This document shows positions 17,513-25,643 of a stretch of DNA of 64,000 nucleotides, piece after piece. A program made the position numbers and the translations under genes. Below the pieces are notes generated by a model, which worked only from the letters and a program-made list of their open reading frames with translations, did not search any database and had not been told where the DNA came from. Position 1 is the stretch's first letter. Each line of letters opens with the position of its first letter. Origin of the DNA: Lachnospiraceae bacterium (GTDB taxonomy: Bacteria; Bacillota; Clostridia; Lachnospirales; Lachnospiraceae); the NCBI GenBank assembly GCA_028693165.1, contig JAQUVX010000003.1, forward strand, positions 124,001 through 188,000. Reading direction: 5' to 3'.

Positions 17513-18148
17513 ATGATAGAAACAAACACAATCGGGCAGTGGGTGGATGCGCTGGCATCGAAAGCGGCTGTTCCGGGCGGCGGCGGGGCCTCGGCGCTGG
17601 GCGGTGCGCTGGCGGCGGCACTGGGACAGATGGTAGCCAATCTGACCGTAGGAAAGAAACGTTATATCGATGTGGAAGAGGAGATGCAGCAGAGTCTGTT
17701 TGCCTTAAATATCCTGCAGATGGAGCTGTTAGCACTGGTCGATAAGGATGCGCAGGTGTTTGCACCGCTGGCCGCGGCGTACGGAATGCCGACGGAGACG
17801 GACGAGCAGAAGGCGGAAAAGGCGCGTGTGATGGAAGAAAATCTTCTGGCAGCCAGCCTGGTGCCGATGCAGATGCTGGAGAAAACCTCGGCGGTGCTGG
17901 ATATTCTGGCGCTGCTGGAGGCGAAGGGAAGCCGTATGGCGGTGTCGGATGTGGGCGTGGCGGTGCAATTTGCCAGAGCGGCACTCACCGGCGCGGTGAT
18001 GAATATTTACATTAATACCAAATCCATGAGCAATCAGGAAAAGGCTGCGGAGCTGAATGCGAAGGCCGGGAAGCTGGTGGAGATCGGAACGAAGCAGGCC
18101 GATGAAATTTATGGAAAGGTTCTGGAAAAACTCAGGAGGAATGGCTGA
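17513..18148 (+). CDS. fchA: Cyclodeaminase/cyclohydrolase family protein (FchA-like)
   Basis: A 211-residue, all-helical protein of the formiminotetrahydrofolate cyclodeaminase / methenyltetrahydrofolate cyclohydrolase family. The N-terminal VPGGGGASALGGALAAALG glycine-rich segment and NLTVGKKRY are hallmarks. In acetogens and related clostridia the stand-alone protein hydrolyses 5,10-methenyl-THF to 10-formyl-THF. It shares its last base with the folD start (TGATG), so the two are translationally coupled. FolD here lacks cyclohydrolase residues, supporting that activity for FchA. A histidine-degradation role is less likely because no hut genes are near. Confidence 0.85.
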   Translation: MIETNTIGQWVDALASKAAVPGGGGASALGGALAAALGQMVANLTVGKKRYIDVEEEMQQSLFALNILQMELLALVDKDAQVFAPLAAAYGMPTETDEQKAEKARVMEENLLAASLVPMQMLEKTSAVLDILALLEAKGSRMAVSDVGVAVQFARAALTGAVMNIYINTKSMSNQEKAAELNAKAGKLVEIGTKQADEIYGKVLEKLRRNG

Positions 18149-19002
18149 TGATTTTATTAAAGGGAGCAGAGGTCTCTGCGAAGATTAAGGAGCAGGTACA
18201 GACAGAACTGGCACAGATGGAAGCAAACGCTCCGGGCACAGCGGCGCCGAAGCTTGCGATCGTGCGTGTGGGGGAGCGCCCGGACGATCTGTCCTACGAG
18301 CGCGGTGCAACCAAAAAGATGGAGAGCTTTGGCCTGCGGGTGCAGTCCTATGTGTATCCTGCGGACATCAGCGACGCGGATTTTAAACGTGCGTTTGCAG
18401 CGGTAAACAGTGACCCGGACGTGACCGGAATCCTGCTGCTCCGCCCGTTGCCGAAGCAGATCTGTGAAAAGGACGTGGAGCAGATGATCAGCCCGGAAAA
18501 AGATTTAGACGGGATCGGACCGGCCAATATCGCGAAGGTATTTGCCGGAGACGAGACCGGCTTTGCGCCCTGCACGGCGGAGGCGGTGATCGAGGTGCTG
18601 AAGGCGAACGAGATTCCCATCAGTGGAAAGCGCGTGACGATCGTTGGGCGCAGCATGGTGGTGGGCAAGCCGTTGTCCATGCTGATGCTGAAGGAAAATG
18701 CCACGGTCACGATCTGCCATACCCGCACGGCGGATTTGAAGGGCACATGCAGGCAGGCGGAGATCCTTGTGGCGGCTGCGGGGCGCGCAAAGATGCTGAA
18801 TGCGGATTATGTGGGAAACGATGCGGTTGTCATTGATGTGGGGATTAACGTGGACGAGAACGGGAAGCTCTGCGGCGATGTGGAGCTGGAGTCGGTTCAG
18901 GAGCTTGCTTCCATGGCAACCCCGGTGCCGGGCGGCGTAGGGGCCGTGACGACCGCGGTGCTGGCAAAACATTTGATGCGGGCCGCCAGACAGAGCCGAT
19001 GA
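18148..19002 (+). CDS. folD: Methylenetetrahydrofolate dehydrogenase (FolD) lacking cyclohydrolase residues
   Basis: The 284-residue protein has the FolD dehydrogenase fold: KDLDGIGPANIAK, the Rossmann segment VTIVGRSMVVGKPLSMLM, and PVPGGVGAVTTAVLAKH. Compared with the bifunctional family signature YxxxKxK, residue 54 is Ala (SYERGATKKM) where the catalytic Lys (Lys56 in the human enzyme) belongs. GILLLRPLP replaces GILVQLPLP, losing the Gln100 equivalent. The Asp of DLDG is kept. It is therefore probably a dehydrogenase only, working with FchA next door. The C-terminus runs into an 18-bp tandem repeat shared with the following gene. Confidence 0.9.
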   Translation: MILLKGAEVSAKIKEQVQTELAQMEANAPGTAAPKLAIVRVGERPDDLSYERGATKKMESFGLRVQSYVYPADISDADFKRAFAAVNSDPDVTGILLLRPLPKQICEKDVEQMISPEKDLDGIGPANIAKVFAGDETGFAPCTAEAVIEVLKANEIPISGKRVTIVGRSMVVGKPLSMLMLKENATVTICHTRTADLKGTCRQAEILVAAAGRAKMLNADYVGNDAVVIDVGINVDENGKLCGDVELESVQELASMATPVPGGVGAVTTAVLAKHLMRAARQSR

Positions 19003-19076
19003 GTCAGACAGAGCCGATGAGCCGGACAAAGCCGATGCGTCAGACAGCGCCGATGCGCGAAACAGCGCTTGCGGGG
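18987..19076 (+). repeat. 18-bp tandem repeat spanning the folD end and the next start
   Basis: Four clear units and one degenerate unit of CAGACAGAGCCGATGAGT type run from 18987 to about 19076. In the next gene's frame they encode repeated SQTEPM/SRTKPM/RQTAPM/RETA units; in folD they supply the last residues and the stop codon. Confidence 0.75.
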
Positions 19077-19778
19077 GAAGAGCAGTTTGTTCGCATCACA
19101 CAGGGACAGGAACTCTATTATGGCGGCGATCAGGCGTGGTTTGAGTTCACCGTGAGCCAATATGGCGGCTGCGGGACGGTGGCTGCCGCGAATATGACGG
19201 CGTATCTCGCGGAGAGAAACCCGGCTTTGCGCGCCCTGTACCGCTATCCGGCTTATCGGAAAGGCGAGTTTTTGCGGCATATGGAAGAAGTCTATGCCTT
19301 CGTGCACCCGTGGAAGCTTCCGCTTGTCCGAAAGGAACGGCCCGCGTGTCAGATTTTTGGCAGATCCTTTGGCTGGACCTTCGGCGTGTGGCCGATGAGC
19401 CGCTTTACCCGTGGCGTGAAGCGTTTCGCGTGCTCCCGCGGTGTGCGGCTTTGCTGTACCGTGATTCACAGCAGAAGTTCCCTGGAAACGTTGACGGCAT
19501 GGATTCGCGACAGTCTCAAAGAGGACTGCCCGGTTGCCATGCTGATCGGGAAGCATCCGAAATATGAGCGGGAGCGCGTCGAACGGCCGGACGGAACCGG
19601 CTGGCATCAGACACATTTTTCGATGCACTGGGTCGTGATCACCCGCTTACGCGAGCAGGGCGGTCAGGTGTATGTGAAGGTCTCCACCTGGGGCGGCGCT
19701 TCCTGGCTGGATCTAAGGGCGTGGCAGCAGGCCGGAGGATTCGTGCCGGGATTGGTGCGGGTGTGCGGCGTGAAGTGA
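18999..19778 (+). CDS. Uncharacterised protein with C39-like cysteine-peptidase features
   Basis: 259 residues. After the repeat-derived N-terminus (about 1-24), the protein has a YGGCGTVAAANMTAYL segment resembling a Cys-protease catalytic helix (Q...GGCG), a later HFSMHWVVITRL segment with a candidate His, and STWGGASWLDL where an Asn/Asp normally follows. These match the order Cys-His-X of C39/papain-like peptidases. No signal peptide is seen. The start is uncertain: ATG 18999 overlaps folD by 4 bp without a clear ribosome site, and several in-frame ATGs lie in the repeat. Coupled translation from folD is likely. Function and substrate unknown. Confidence 0.55.
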   Translation: MSQTEPMSRTKPMRQTAPMRETALAGEEQFVRITQGQELYYGGDQAWFEFTVSQYGGCGTVAAANMTAYLAERNPALRALYRYPAYRKGEFLRHMEEVYAFVHPWKLPLVRKERPACQIFGRSFGWTFGVWPMSRFTRGVKRFACSRGVRLCCTVIHSRSSLETLTAWIRDSLKEDCPVAMLIGKHPKYERERVERPDGTGWHQTHFSMHWVVITRLREQGGQVYVKVSTWGGASWLDLRAWQQAGGFVPGLVRVCGVK

Positions 19779-19925
19779 TATAAGAAGAAAGGTTATCGAG
19801 AATGAAAAACAGGCGGCGTCCTTCCTTTTGCAGAAAAAGTGTGATACAATAGGAAGCACGTCGGTGTTTGCGCGGATATTTGGTCCGTGAAACGACGGCA
19901 AAAGCAATAGAAAGCAGGAATCAAG

Positions 19926-20999
19926 ATGAAGAAGAACCGGGTACTGTGCCAGCTTCTGGCACTCGTCCTGATAGGGACGTTTTCCCTTTTCGGATGTGCG
20001 GCGAAGAAAACGCAGCCGGACGCCGGATTAGCGGCAGAGAAGGCACCCGATAAATTAAATGTAGTGACGACGTTATTTCCTTATTACGATTTTGTGCGCC
20101 AGGTTGCGGGCGATGATGTGAAGCTGACCCTGGTGGTTCCGGCGGGAATGGACAGCCATTCCTTCGAGCCGACTCCGGCGGATATGCGTCTGATCCAGAG
20201 CGCGGATGTCCTGATCAGCAATGGCGGGGCGATGGAACACTGGCTTACCGAAGTCCTGGGTGCGGTGGATACGGAGCAGATGACCGTGGTGACGATGATG
20301 GATCATGTGAATGCGGTCGAAGAACAGCTTGTGGAAGGCATGGAAGCGGAGGCGCATGACCACGATCATGAGGCCGGAGAAGCTGACGAAGCTGACGAAT
20401 CCGACGAATCCGACGAAGCCGACGATCACAAGTCCTATGTGGATTATGATGGCCACGAGGAGGAAATCGAGTACGATGAACACATCTGGACCTCCCCGGT
20501 CAATGCCATGACCATGGTGGAAGTGATTCGCGATACCCTTGCGGAGGCAGACCCGGAGCATGCGGCAGATTATCAGGCCCATGCCGAGGCATATCTGGGC
20601 GAATTGCAGCAGATCGATGCCGGCCTGCGGGAGGTATCGGAAAACCGCGTCCGCAATATGATTGTGATCGGTGATAAGTTCCCGTTCCGCTATCTGGCAG
20701 ATGAATATCAGCTGGATTACCGGGCTGCGTTCTCCGGGTGCAGTACGGATACGGAGCCGAGCGCGAAGACGATCGCCTATCTGATTGACAAGATCCGGGA
20801 AGAACAGATTCCGGTGGTGTATTATCTGGAACTGAGCACGCACAGGGTATCGGAGATCATCGGGGAGGAGACCGGTGCCACACCGCTGCTTTTACATTCC
20901 TGTCACAATGTGACCCGGCAGCAGTTTGATGCAGGGGTTACCTATGTGGAATTGATGCGCGGAAACATTGAGAGCTTAAGAAAAGGATTGGACGAATGA
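19926..20999 (+). CDS. Zinc-type ABC transporter substrate-binding lipoprotein
   Basis: A cluster A-I metal-binding protein of 357 residues. The lipoprotein signal ends at FGCAA (Cys near residue 24). The mature domain starts LNVVTTLFPYYDFVRQVAG and contains GMDSHSFEPTPADM (first metal His), a charged loop of about residues 140-180, DEHIWTSPVNAM (second His), and late DKFPFRYLADEY (metal-site acidic/aromatic region). The long His/Asp/Glu loop is typical of zinc rather than manganese binders; here it includes repeated DEADESDES units encoded by near-identical 9-bp blocks. First of a three-gene overlapping operon. Confidence 0.88.
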   Translation: MKKNRVLCQLLALVLIGTFSLFGCAAKKTQPDAGLAAEKAPDKLNVVTTLFPYYDFVRQVAGDDVKLTLVVPAGMDSHSFEPTPADMRLIQSADVLISNGGAMEHWLTEVLGAVDTEQMTVVTMMDHVNAVEEQLVEGMEAEAHDHDHEAGEADEADESDESDEADDHKSYVDYDGHEEEIEYDEHIWTSPVNAMTMVEVIRDTLAEADPEHAADYQAHAEAYLGELQQIDAGLREVSENRVRNMIVIGDKFPFRYLADEYQLDYRAAFSGCSTDTEPSAKTIAYLIDKIREEQIPVVYYLELSTHRVSEIIGEETGATPLLLHSCHNVTRQQFDAGVTYVELMRGNIESLRKGLDE

Positions 21000-21712
21000 A
21001 ACCGTTTATTACTTGTGAACACGTAGACTTTGGATATGAGAACCACGATGCGGTCATCGATCTGAACCTGGAGATTTCCCCGGGAGATTATCTGTGTGTG
21101 GTGGGAGCGAATGGCTCCGGCAAGAGTACATTGATCAAAGGGCTGCTGGGGCTGTTAAAGCCTACGGCGGGAGTGCTGACCGTGGATGAGGAGCTGCGGC
21201 GGGGCGGGATCGGATACCTGCCTCAGCAGACGGCGGCACAGAGGGATTTTCCGGCGACAGTGCAGGAAGTGGTGCTGTCCGGGACCCTGAGCCGGCGCGG
21301 CAACCGCCCGTTTTATTCTGCGGCGGAGAAGCGGTTGGCTCTGCACAATATGGAGCGTCTGGGCATTGCCGATTTAAACCGTAAATGCTACCGGGAGCTT
21401 TCCGGCGGTCAGCAGCAGCGTGTATTGATCGCACGGGCGCTGTGTGCGACAGAACAGGTGCTGATTCTGGACGAGCCGATCACCGGACTGGATCCGTCGG
21501 CAATTCAGGATTTTTATCGTTTGATCCGAAAACTCAATCACGAAGATCAGATTACGATCATCATGGTCTCACACGATATCCGCAATGTCATCACGCAGGC
21601 AAACAAAGTCCTGCATATGCAGCAGCGGGTGCTGTTTTGCGGCACGACGGCGGAGTATCAGAAGAGCGATGCCGGAAAAGAATTTCTGGGAGGTGAGGAG
21701 GCATGGGTATGA
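20996..21712 (+). CDS. Metal ABC transporter ATP-binding protein
   Basis: A 238-residue ABC ATPase: Walker A VGANGSGKSTLIKGLLG, Q-loop GYLPQQTA, signature LSGGQQQRVLIARAL, Walker B VLILDEPITGLD and the switch His in MVSHDI. Starts inside the stop of the binding-protein gene (ATGA overlap) and overlaps the permease by 10 bp, so it energises the same zinc/manganese-type importer. Confidence 0.92.
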   Translation: MKPFITCEHVDFGYENHDAVIDLNLEISPGDYLCVVGANGSGKSTLIKGLLGLLKPTAGVLTVDEELRRGGIGYLPQQTAAQRDFPATVQEVVLSGTLSRRGNRPFYSAAEKRLALHNMERLGIADLNRKCYRELSGGQQQRVLIARALCATEQVLILDEPITGLDPSAIQDFYRLIRKLNHEDQITIIMVSHDIRNVITQANKVLHMQQRVLFCGTTAEYQKSDAGKEFLGGEEAWV

Positions 21713-22536
21713 TACGGGAAATGCTGTCCTATCCCTTTTTGGTACGAGCCCTTTTAGGCGGCGTGATGGTGTCGCTGTGTGCGGCGCTTCTGGGCGTCAG
21801 CCTGGTGCTGAAACGGTATTCCATGATTGGCGACGGGCTGTCCCACGTGTCTTTTGGCGCGCTGTCCATCGCGGTTGCGGTAGGCTGGTCACCGCTTAAG
21901 GTGTCCATTCCGGTGGTGATCCTGGCGGCCTTTTTCCTGCTTCGGATTACGGAACACGGAAAGGTCAAGAGCGACGCGGCCATCGCCATGATCTCGGCAA
22001 GTGCGCTGGCCATCGGCATTATCGTGACCTCGCTGACCACGGGCATGACTACAGATGTCAGCAGCTATATGTTCGGAAGCATTCTGGCAATGAGCCGGGC
22101 GGACGTTTATTTAAGCGCGGGACTTTCCGTCGTGGTGCTGTTTTTGTTTCTTCTGTGCTACAACAAACTGTTCGCGGTTACGTTTGACGAGAACTTCGCC
22201 AAGGCCACCGGCGTGCAGGTGGAGCGGTACAATGTTCTGATCGCGGTACTGACGGCGGTGACCATCGTGCTTGGGATGCGCATGATGGGCGCGATGCTGA
22301 TTTCCAGCCTGATTATTTTTCCGGCACTGACTTCGATGCGGATCTTCAAGAGCTTTCGCGGTGTCGTCGTATGTTCGGGAATTCTGGCTGTGATCTGCTT
22401 TTGTATTGGACTGCTGTTTTCCTACGGTTTGTCCACTCCGGCAGGCGCCAGTGTCGTCATGGTCAATCTGGCAGCATTTCTGATTTTCTCGGCGGCGCAG
22501 ATTGTTTGCCGGGTCAGCGGGAAGAGCGGCCGGTAG
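21703..22536 (+). CDS. Metal ABC transporter permease
   Basis: A 277-residue ABC-3 family permease with about eight membrane segments. GDGLSHVSFGALSIAVAVGW, FDENFAKATGVQVERYN and GAMLISSLIIFPALTSMR are standard ZnuB/MntB-type motifs. Overlaps the ATPase gene by 10 bp and has GAGGTGAGGAGG before the ATG. Completes the zinc-type importer. Confidence 0.92.
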   Translation: MGMIREMLSYPFLVRALLGGVMVSLCAALLGVSLVLKRYSMIGDGLSHVSFGALSIAVAVGWSPLKVSIPVVILAAFFLLRITEHGKVKSDAAIAMISASALAIGIIVTSLTTGMTTDVSSYMFGSILAMSRADVYLSAGLSVVVLFLFLLCYNKLFAVTFDENFAKATGVQVERYNVLIAVLTAVTIVLGMRMMGAMLISSLIIFPALTSMRIFKSFRGVVVCSGILAVICFCIGLLFSYGLSTPAGASVVMVNLAAFLIFSAAQIVCRVSGKSGR

Positions 22537-22567
22537 CAGATAGAAAAAGAAAAATGTGGAGACGGAT

Positions 22568-23932
22568 ATGGGGAATATTGTGACAAGAAAGCTGTATCAG
22601 GTGCGCAGCCATCTGACGCAGACACAGTTTATTGCATATGGATTTATCGGAATCATTTTGACCGGCACGCTTCTTTTGATGCTGCCGTTCTCAAGCAGGA
22701 ATGGGGAGGTTTCTCCGTTTATCAACTGTCTGTTTACGGCGACCAGCGCTTCCTGCGTGACCGGACTGGTCGTCTATGATACCTGGACGCACTGGTCGCT
22801 GTTCGGGCAGCTTGTGATCCTGACGCTGATTCAGATCGGCGGACTTGGTTTCATCACCATCGGTGTATTTCTTTCCATGATTTTGCGGCGCAAGATCGGA
22901 CTGAAGGAGCGGGGGCTGATGCAGGAGAGCGTCAATACCCTGCAAATCGGCGGTATGGTTAAGCTGGCAAGAAAGATTATAATCGGGACAGCGATCTTTG
23001 AGGGGACAGGCGCTCTCATTCTGGCGATTCGGTTTATCCCGGAGCTTGGCATTTTGAAGGGAATTTATTACGGGGTGTTCCATTCGATTTCCGCGTTCTG
23101 TAATGCGGGCTTCGACCTGATGGGGCGGCAGGGGGCTTACAGCTCATTGGTCAATTATTACGATGACTGGACGGTCAATCTGGTGGTGATGTCTCTGATC
23201 GTCATCGGCGGTATCGGCTTTGTAGTGTGGGATGATCTGAGCCGCCATGGCTTGAAATTCAACAAATACATGCTGCACACAAAGATCGTGGTGTTGACGA
23301 CATTTGTACTGGTTTTCGGAGGCGCGTACCTGTTCTATCGTTTTGAGAAGGATTATCTGATCGCGGGAATGAACCCCAGCGGACAGATTCTGACCTCGCT
23401 GTTCAGCTCGGTAACGGCGAGAACGGCCGGCTTTAATACGGTCGACACGGCGAAACTGACGGACGCGAGCAAATTATTGACGGTGATTCTGATGTTCATC
23501 GGCGGAAGCCCGGGGTCAACGGCGGGCGGTGTCAAGACGACGACCATTGTAGTCATGTATCTGTACCTTCGCTCGACCATTCAGCGAAGCTATGGCGTCA
23601 ATGTATTTGGACGCAGGCTGGAGGACGATGCAATCAAGCGTGCAAGTACGATTTTTCTGATCAACTTGACGCTGGCGCTGACGGCGGCGGTTTATATCAT
23701 GGCAGGTCAGCAGATTCCGATGTCGGATGTGCTTTTTGAGACATTTTCTGCGATCGGTACGGTGGGAATGACCACAGGCATTACCCGTATGCTCAATCCC
23801 ATGTCGCGGCTGACGATTGTATTTTTGATGTATTGCGGACGTGTGGGAAGTTTGTCCTTTGCGCTGTCGTTTACGCAGGGCAAGCGGGTGGCACATGTGC
23901 GGCAGCCGGAGGAGCGGATTAATATTGGGTAA
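22568..23932 (+). CDS. TrkH-family potassium uptake channel subunit (first system)
   Basis: A 454-residue membrane protein of the Trk/Ktr/HKT superfamily with four M1-P-M2 units. Pore-loop glycine regions appear as TSASCVTGLVVYDT, HSISAFCNAGFDLMG, SSVTARTAGFNTVD and FSAIGTVGMTTGI; the intramembrane loop region includes FIGGSPGSTAGGVKTTT. The short cytoplasmic tails resemble KtrB. ATG 22568 is chosen for a GGAG site 6 nt away; GTG 22556 is an alternative. Its partner, the 217-residue regulator at 24241, is separated by palindrome B. Confidence 0.92.
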   Translation: MGNIVTRKLYQVRSHLTQTQFIAYGFIGIILTGTLLLMLPFSSRNGEVSPFINCLFTATSASCVTGLVVYDTWTHWSLFGQLVILTLIQIGGLGFITIGVFLSMILRRKIGLKERGLMQESVNTLQIGGMVKLARKIIIGTAIFEGTGALILAIRFIPELGILKGIYYGVFHSISAFCNAGFDLMGRQGAYSSLVNYYDDWTVNLVVMSLIVIGGIGFVVWDDLSRHGLKFNKYMLHTKIVVLTTFVLVFGGAYLFYRFEKDYLIAGMNPSGQILTSLFSSVTARTAGFNTVDTAKLTDASKLLTVILMFIGGSPGSTAGGVKTTTIVVMYLYLRSTIQRSYGVNVFGRRLEDDAIKRASTIFLINLTLALTAAVYIMAGQQIPMSDVLFETFSAIGTVGMTTGITRMLNPMSRLTIVFLMYCGRVGSLSFALSFTQGKRVAHVRQPEERINIG

Positions 23933-23945
23933 GAGCCAAGGGTCC

Positions 23946-24145
23946 GCGGATTCAAATTGTCGGATTGCTTTGCGGGTTGCAGAATCCGGATGTTCTAAGC
24001 TCGCAGAAGTTTGCTAAGGGCGTTATGAAAAATCAAAACTTGCTTCGCTCAGACATCTTGATTTTTCATAACAACGCAAATTTCTGCAAGCTAAGAACTT
24101 CTGCGGATTCTGCAAATGCAAAGAAATCCGACAATTTGAATCCGC
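23946..24145. repeat. Large intergenic palindrome, copy B (about 200 nt)
   Basis: Outer arms starting GCGGATTCAAATTGTCGGAT (23946 on) pair with 24125-24145 and beyond. Middle arms around GTTCTaAGCTcGCAGAA and an inner TTATGAAAAATCAA arm follow, with the loop CTTGCTTCGCTCA. The middle, inner and loop parts resemble copy A (14926-15117), while the outer arms are different but still self-complementary. No T-tract follows. Confidence 0.85.
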
Positions 24146-24240
24146 TGCATACTTGGCTTCATAAGAGAGAGAAGAGCGAAGAGCAAAGCAAAGAGCAAAA
24201 CATAGATAAAAAAATAAATAAAATTTGATGGAGGTTTGGG
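24146..24240 (+). other. Purine-rich leader before trkA
   Basis: This A/G-rich stretch with GAGCGAAGAGCAAAGCAAAG repeats ends in GGAGGTTTGGG immediately before the ATG. Composition, repeat style and the final ribosome-site block match the leader of argB. No gene is seen. Confidence 0.6.
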
Positions 24241-24894
24241 ATGAAGTCTATTTTGATTATTGGAATGGGGCGGTTTGGGCGGCATCTTTGTAAGAACTTG
24301 TCTGAGCTGGGAAATCAGGTTATGATTGTGGATGAGAAGGAAGAGAATCTGGAGGAGCTGTTCCCTTATGTGGTCAGTGCGAAGATCGGGGACTGTACGA
24401 ATGAGGCCGTGTTGAAGAGCCTGGGAATCTCGAATTTTGATCTGTGCTTTGTGTGCATTGGGACGAATTTCCAGAGCAGTCTGGAGATCACGAGTCTGGT
24501 GAAGGAGCTGGGCGGCCGTCATGTGATCAGCAAGGCGAACCGCGACATTCATGCGAAGTTCCTGCTGCGAAATGGTGCGGACGAGGTCATTTATCCAGAT
24601 CGGGATATCGCGGAGAAACTGGCGGTTCGTTACAGCGCAAACCATGTCTTTGATTATATCGAGCTGACGGATGAGTATTCTATTTACGAGATTCCGCCGC
24701 TACCGGAATGGGTCAACAAGAGCCTGAAGGATTTGAGCATTCGAAATGAATATCATATCAGTATTCTCGGAAGCAAGGAGAACGGCAAGGCAAAGCTGAT
24801 GCCGGGGGCGGATTATGTGATCCGTGAGGATGAACATCTGATGATCATCGGAAAAAAAGTAGATGTGGATAAGATTTTGAAGGAATTGCCATAA
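24241..24894 (+). CDS. KtrA/TrkA-type potassium channel regulatory subunit
   Basis: A 217-residue cytoplasmic protein with one RCK-N domain (KSILIIGMGRFGRHLCKNL, with NAD(H)/ATP-binding GxGxxG, and the acidic VDEKEEN strand end) and one RCK-C domain from about 135. The single-copy length matches KtrA rather than full TrkA. RCK-C domains of this group can bind c-di-AMP, and a diadenylate cyclase gene lies at the end of this window. It gates the TrkH-family channel encoded upstream. Confidence 0.92.
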   Translation: MKSILIIGMGRFGRHLCKNLSELGNQVMIVDEKEENLEELFPYVVSAKIGDCTNEAVLKSLGISNFDLCFVCIGTNFQSSLEITSLVKELGGRHVISKANRDIHAKFLLRNGADEVIYPDRDIAEKLAVRYSANHVFDYIELTDEYSIYEIPPLPEWVNKSLKDLSIRNEYHISILGSKENGKAKLMPGADYVIREDEHLMIIGKKVDVDKILKELP

Positions 24895-24905
24895 AAGGGA
24901 AGTGA

Positions 24906-24934
24906 GGGGGTCTGGTTTGTGCCGGACCCCTTTT
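24906..24934 (+). terminator. Terminator after the first potassium-uptake genes
   Basis: GGGGTCTGG pairs with CCGGACCCC around a 6-nt loop, followed by TTTT. Confidence 0.85.
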
Positions 24935-24954
24935 ACATACAAAAAAATCCTTAT

Positions 24955-24969
24955 TGAGAAAAGTTCTCA
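24955..24969. promoter_or_regulatory. 7-1-7 inverted repeat upstream of feo (Fur/PerR-like)
   Basis: TGAGAAA-A-GTTCTCA is a 15-bp 7-1-7 inverted repeat 9 bp before the -35 element. The architecture matches Fur/PerR boxes, though the sequence match to TGATAAT-N-ATTATCA is only partial. Confidence 0.4.
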
Positions 24970-24978
24970 TTTAAATGC

Positions 24979-25007
24979 TTGACAAATATTGGCTGTTAGC
25001 TTATGAT
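24979..25007 (+). promoter_or_regulatory. Promoter of the feo operon
   Basis: Perfect TTGACA (24979-24984), a 17-bp spacer and TATGAT (25002-25007). Confidence 0.8.
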
Positions 25008-25013
25008 AACTAA

Positions 25014-25032
25014 GAAAATGATAATCAATCTC
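25014..25032. promoter_or_regulatory. Fur box at the feo transcription start
   Basis: GAAAATGATAATCAATCTC agrees with the classic 19-bp Fur box GATAATGATAATCATTATC at 16 of 19 positions. It begins 7 bp after the -10, where a bound repressor would block initiation. Confidence 0.75.
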
Positions 25033-25077
25033 AAGTGTGCTGGGATTGAAACAATCAGAAGAAAGGAAGCGTGTCGT

Positions 25078-25293
25078 ATGCCGTTATCAATGATGGAACA
25101 GGGTGAGACAAGAGTAATTACAGACTTTAAGGGACAGGAAGAGATGAAACGTCATCTTCAGGATCTTGGATTTATCAAGGGCGAGACCGTACGTGTCGTT
25201 GGCGAGAATGCAAGTGGTATGATTCTGGTCGTGAAAGGTGTTAAGGTTGCTCTGAACCGCGCGCTGGCAACCCGAATCATCGTAGCGGATTAA
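25078..25293 (+). CDS. feoA: FeoA family protein (first copy)
   Basis: 71-residue SH3-like FeoA, an accessory to ferrous-iron import by FeoB. It shows the typical MEQGETRVITDF, HLQDLGFIKGETVRVV and VALNRALATRIIV pattern. The longer in-frame ORF from 25003 would start inside the promoter -10 and is rejected; ATG 25078 has GAAAGGAAG upstream. Followed 21 bp later by a second feoA. Confidence 0.9.
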   Translation: MPLSMMEQGETRVITDFKGQEEMKRHLQDLGFIKGETVRVVGENASGMILVVKGVKVALNRALATRIIVAD

Positions 25294-25314
25294 GACACAA
25301 GAGGAGGAAGAGTT

Positions 25315-25533
25315 ATGACGCTGAAAGAATTAAAGCCTGGTCAGCAGGGAACTGTGACTTCCATCGGAACGACCGGACCGATGAAACGCCGCATCATGGA
25401 CATGGGAATTACCCCGGGTGTTGAGATCAAAGTGATCAAGGTTGCACCGTTGGGAGACCCGATTGAAGTAAATGTAAGAGGCTATGAGCTGAGCCTTCGG
25501 AAAGAGGAAGCACAGCAGATTCAGATGCAGTAA
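25315..25533 (+). CDS. feoA: FeoA family protein (second copy)
   Basis: 72 residues with LKPGQQGTVTSIG, RRIMDMGITPGVEIKVI and GYELSLRKEEAQQIQM, a standard FeoA. Two tandem FeoA proteins before FeoB are common in clostridia. AGGAGGAAGAG precedes the ATG. Confidence 0.93.
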   Translation: MTLKELKPGQQGTVTSIGTTGPMKRRIMDMGITPGVEIKVIKVAPLGDPIEVNVRGYELSLRKEEAQQIQMQ

Positions 25534-25643
25534 CTTGATATCTGCGTACATTCCTTTTTCTTTGGATAGACGGTTAGCCTCGACTAACCCAAGGGGAAAT
25601 GCATACAGACAAGACAGAAAATCAATGAGGAGAATGAAATGCT

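Noticed and set aside
18987-19076. Possible CRISPR-like array
   Set aside because: Units are directly adjacent 18-bp repeats without spacers and are coding.
23965-24228. 87-codon open frame inside palindrome B and its leader
   Set aside because: It spans both hairpin arms and the purine-rich leader, has no ribosome site, and copy A does not keep the frame.
25003-25077. Longer start for the first feoA
   Set aside because: It would begin in the -10 box and contain the Fur box; FeoA proteins start at the position of ATG 25078.
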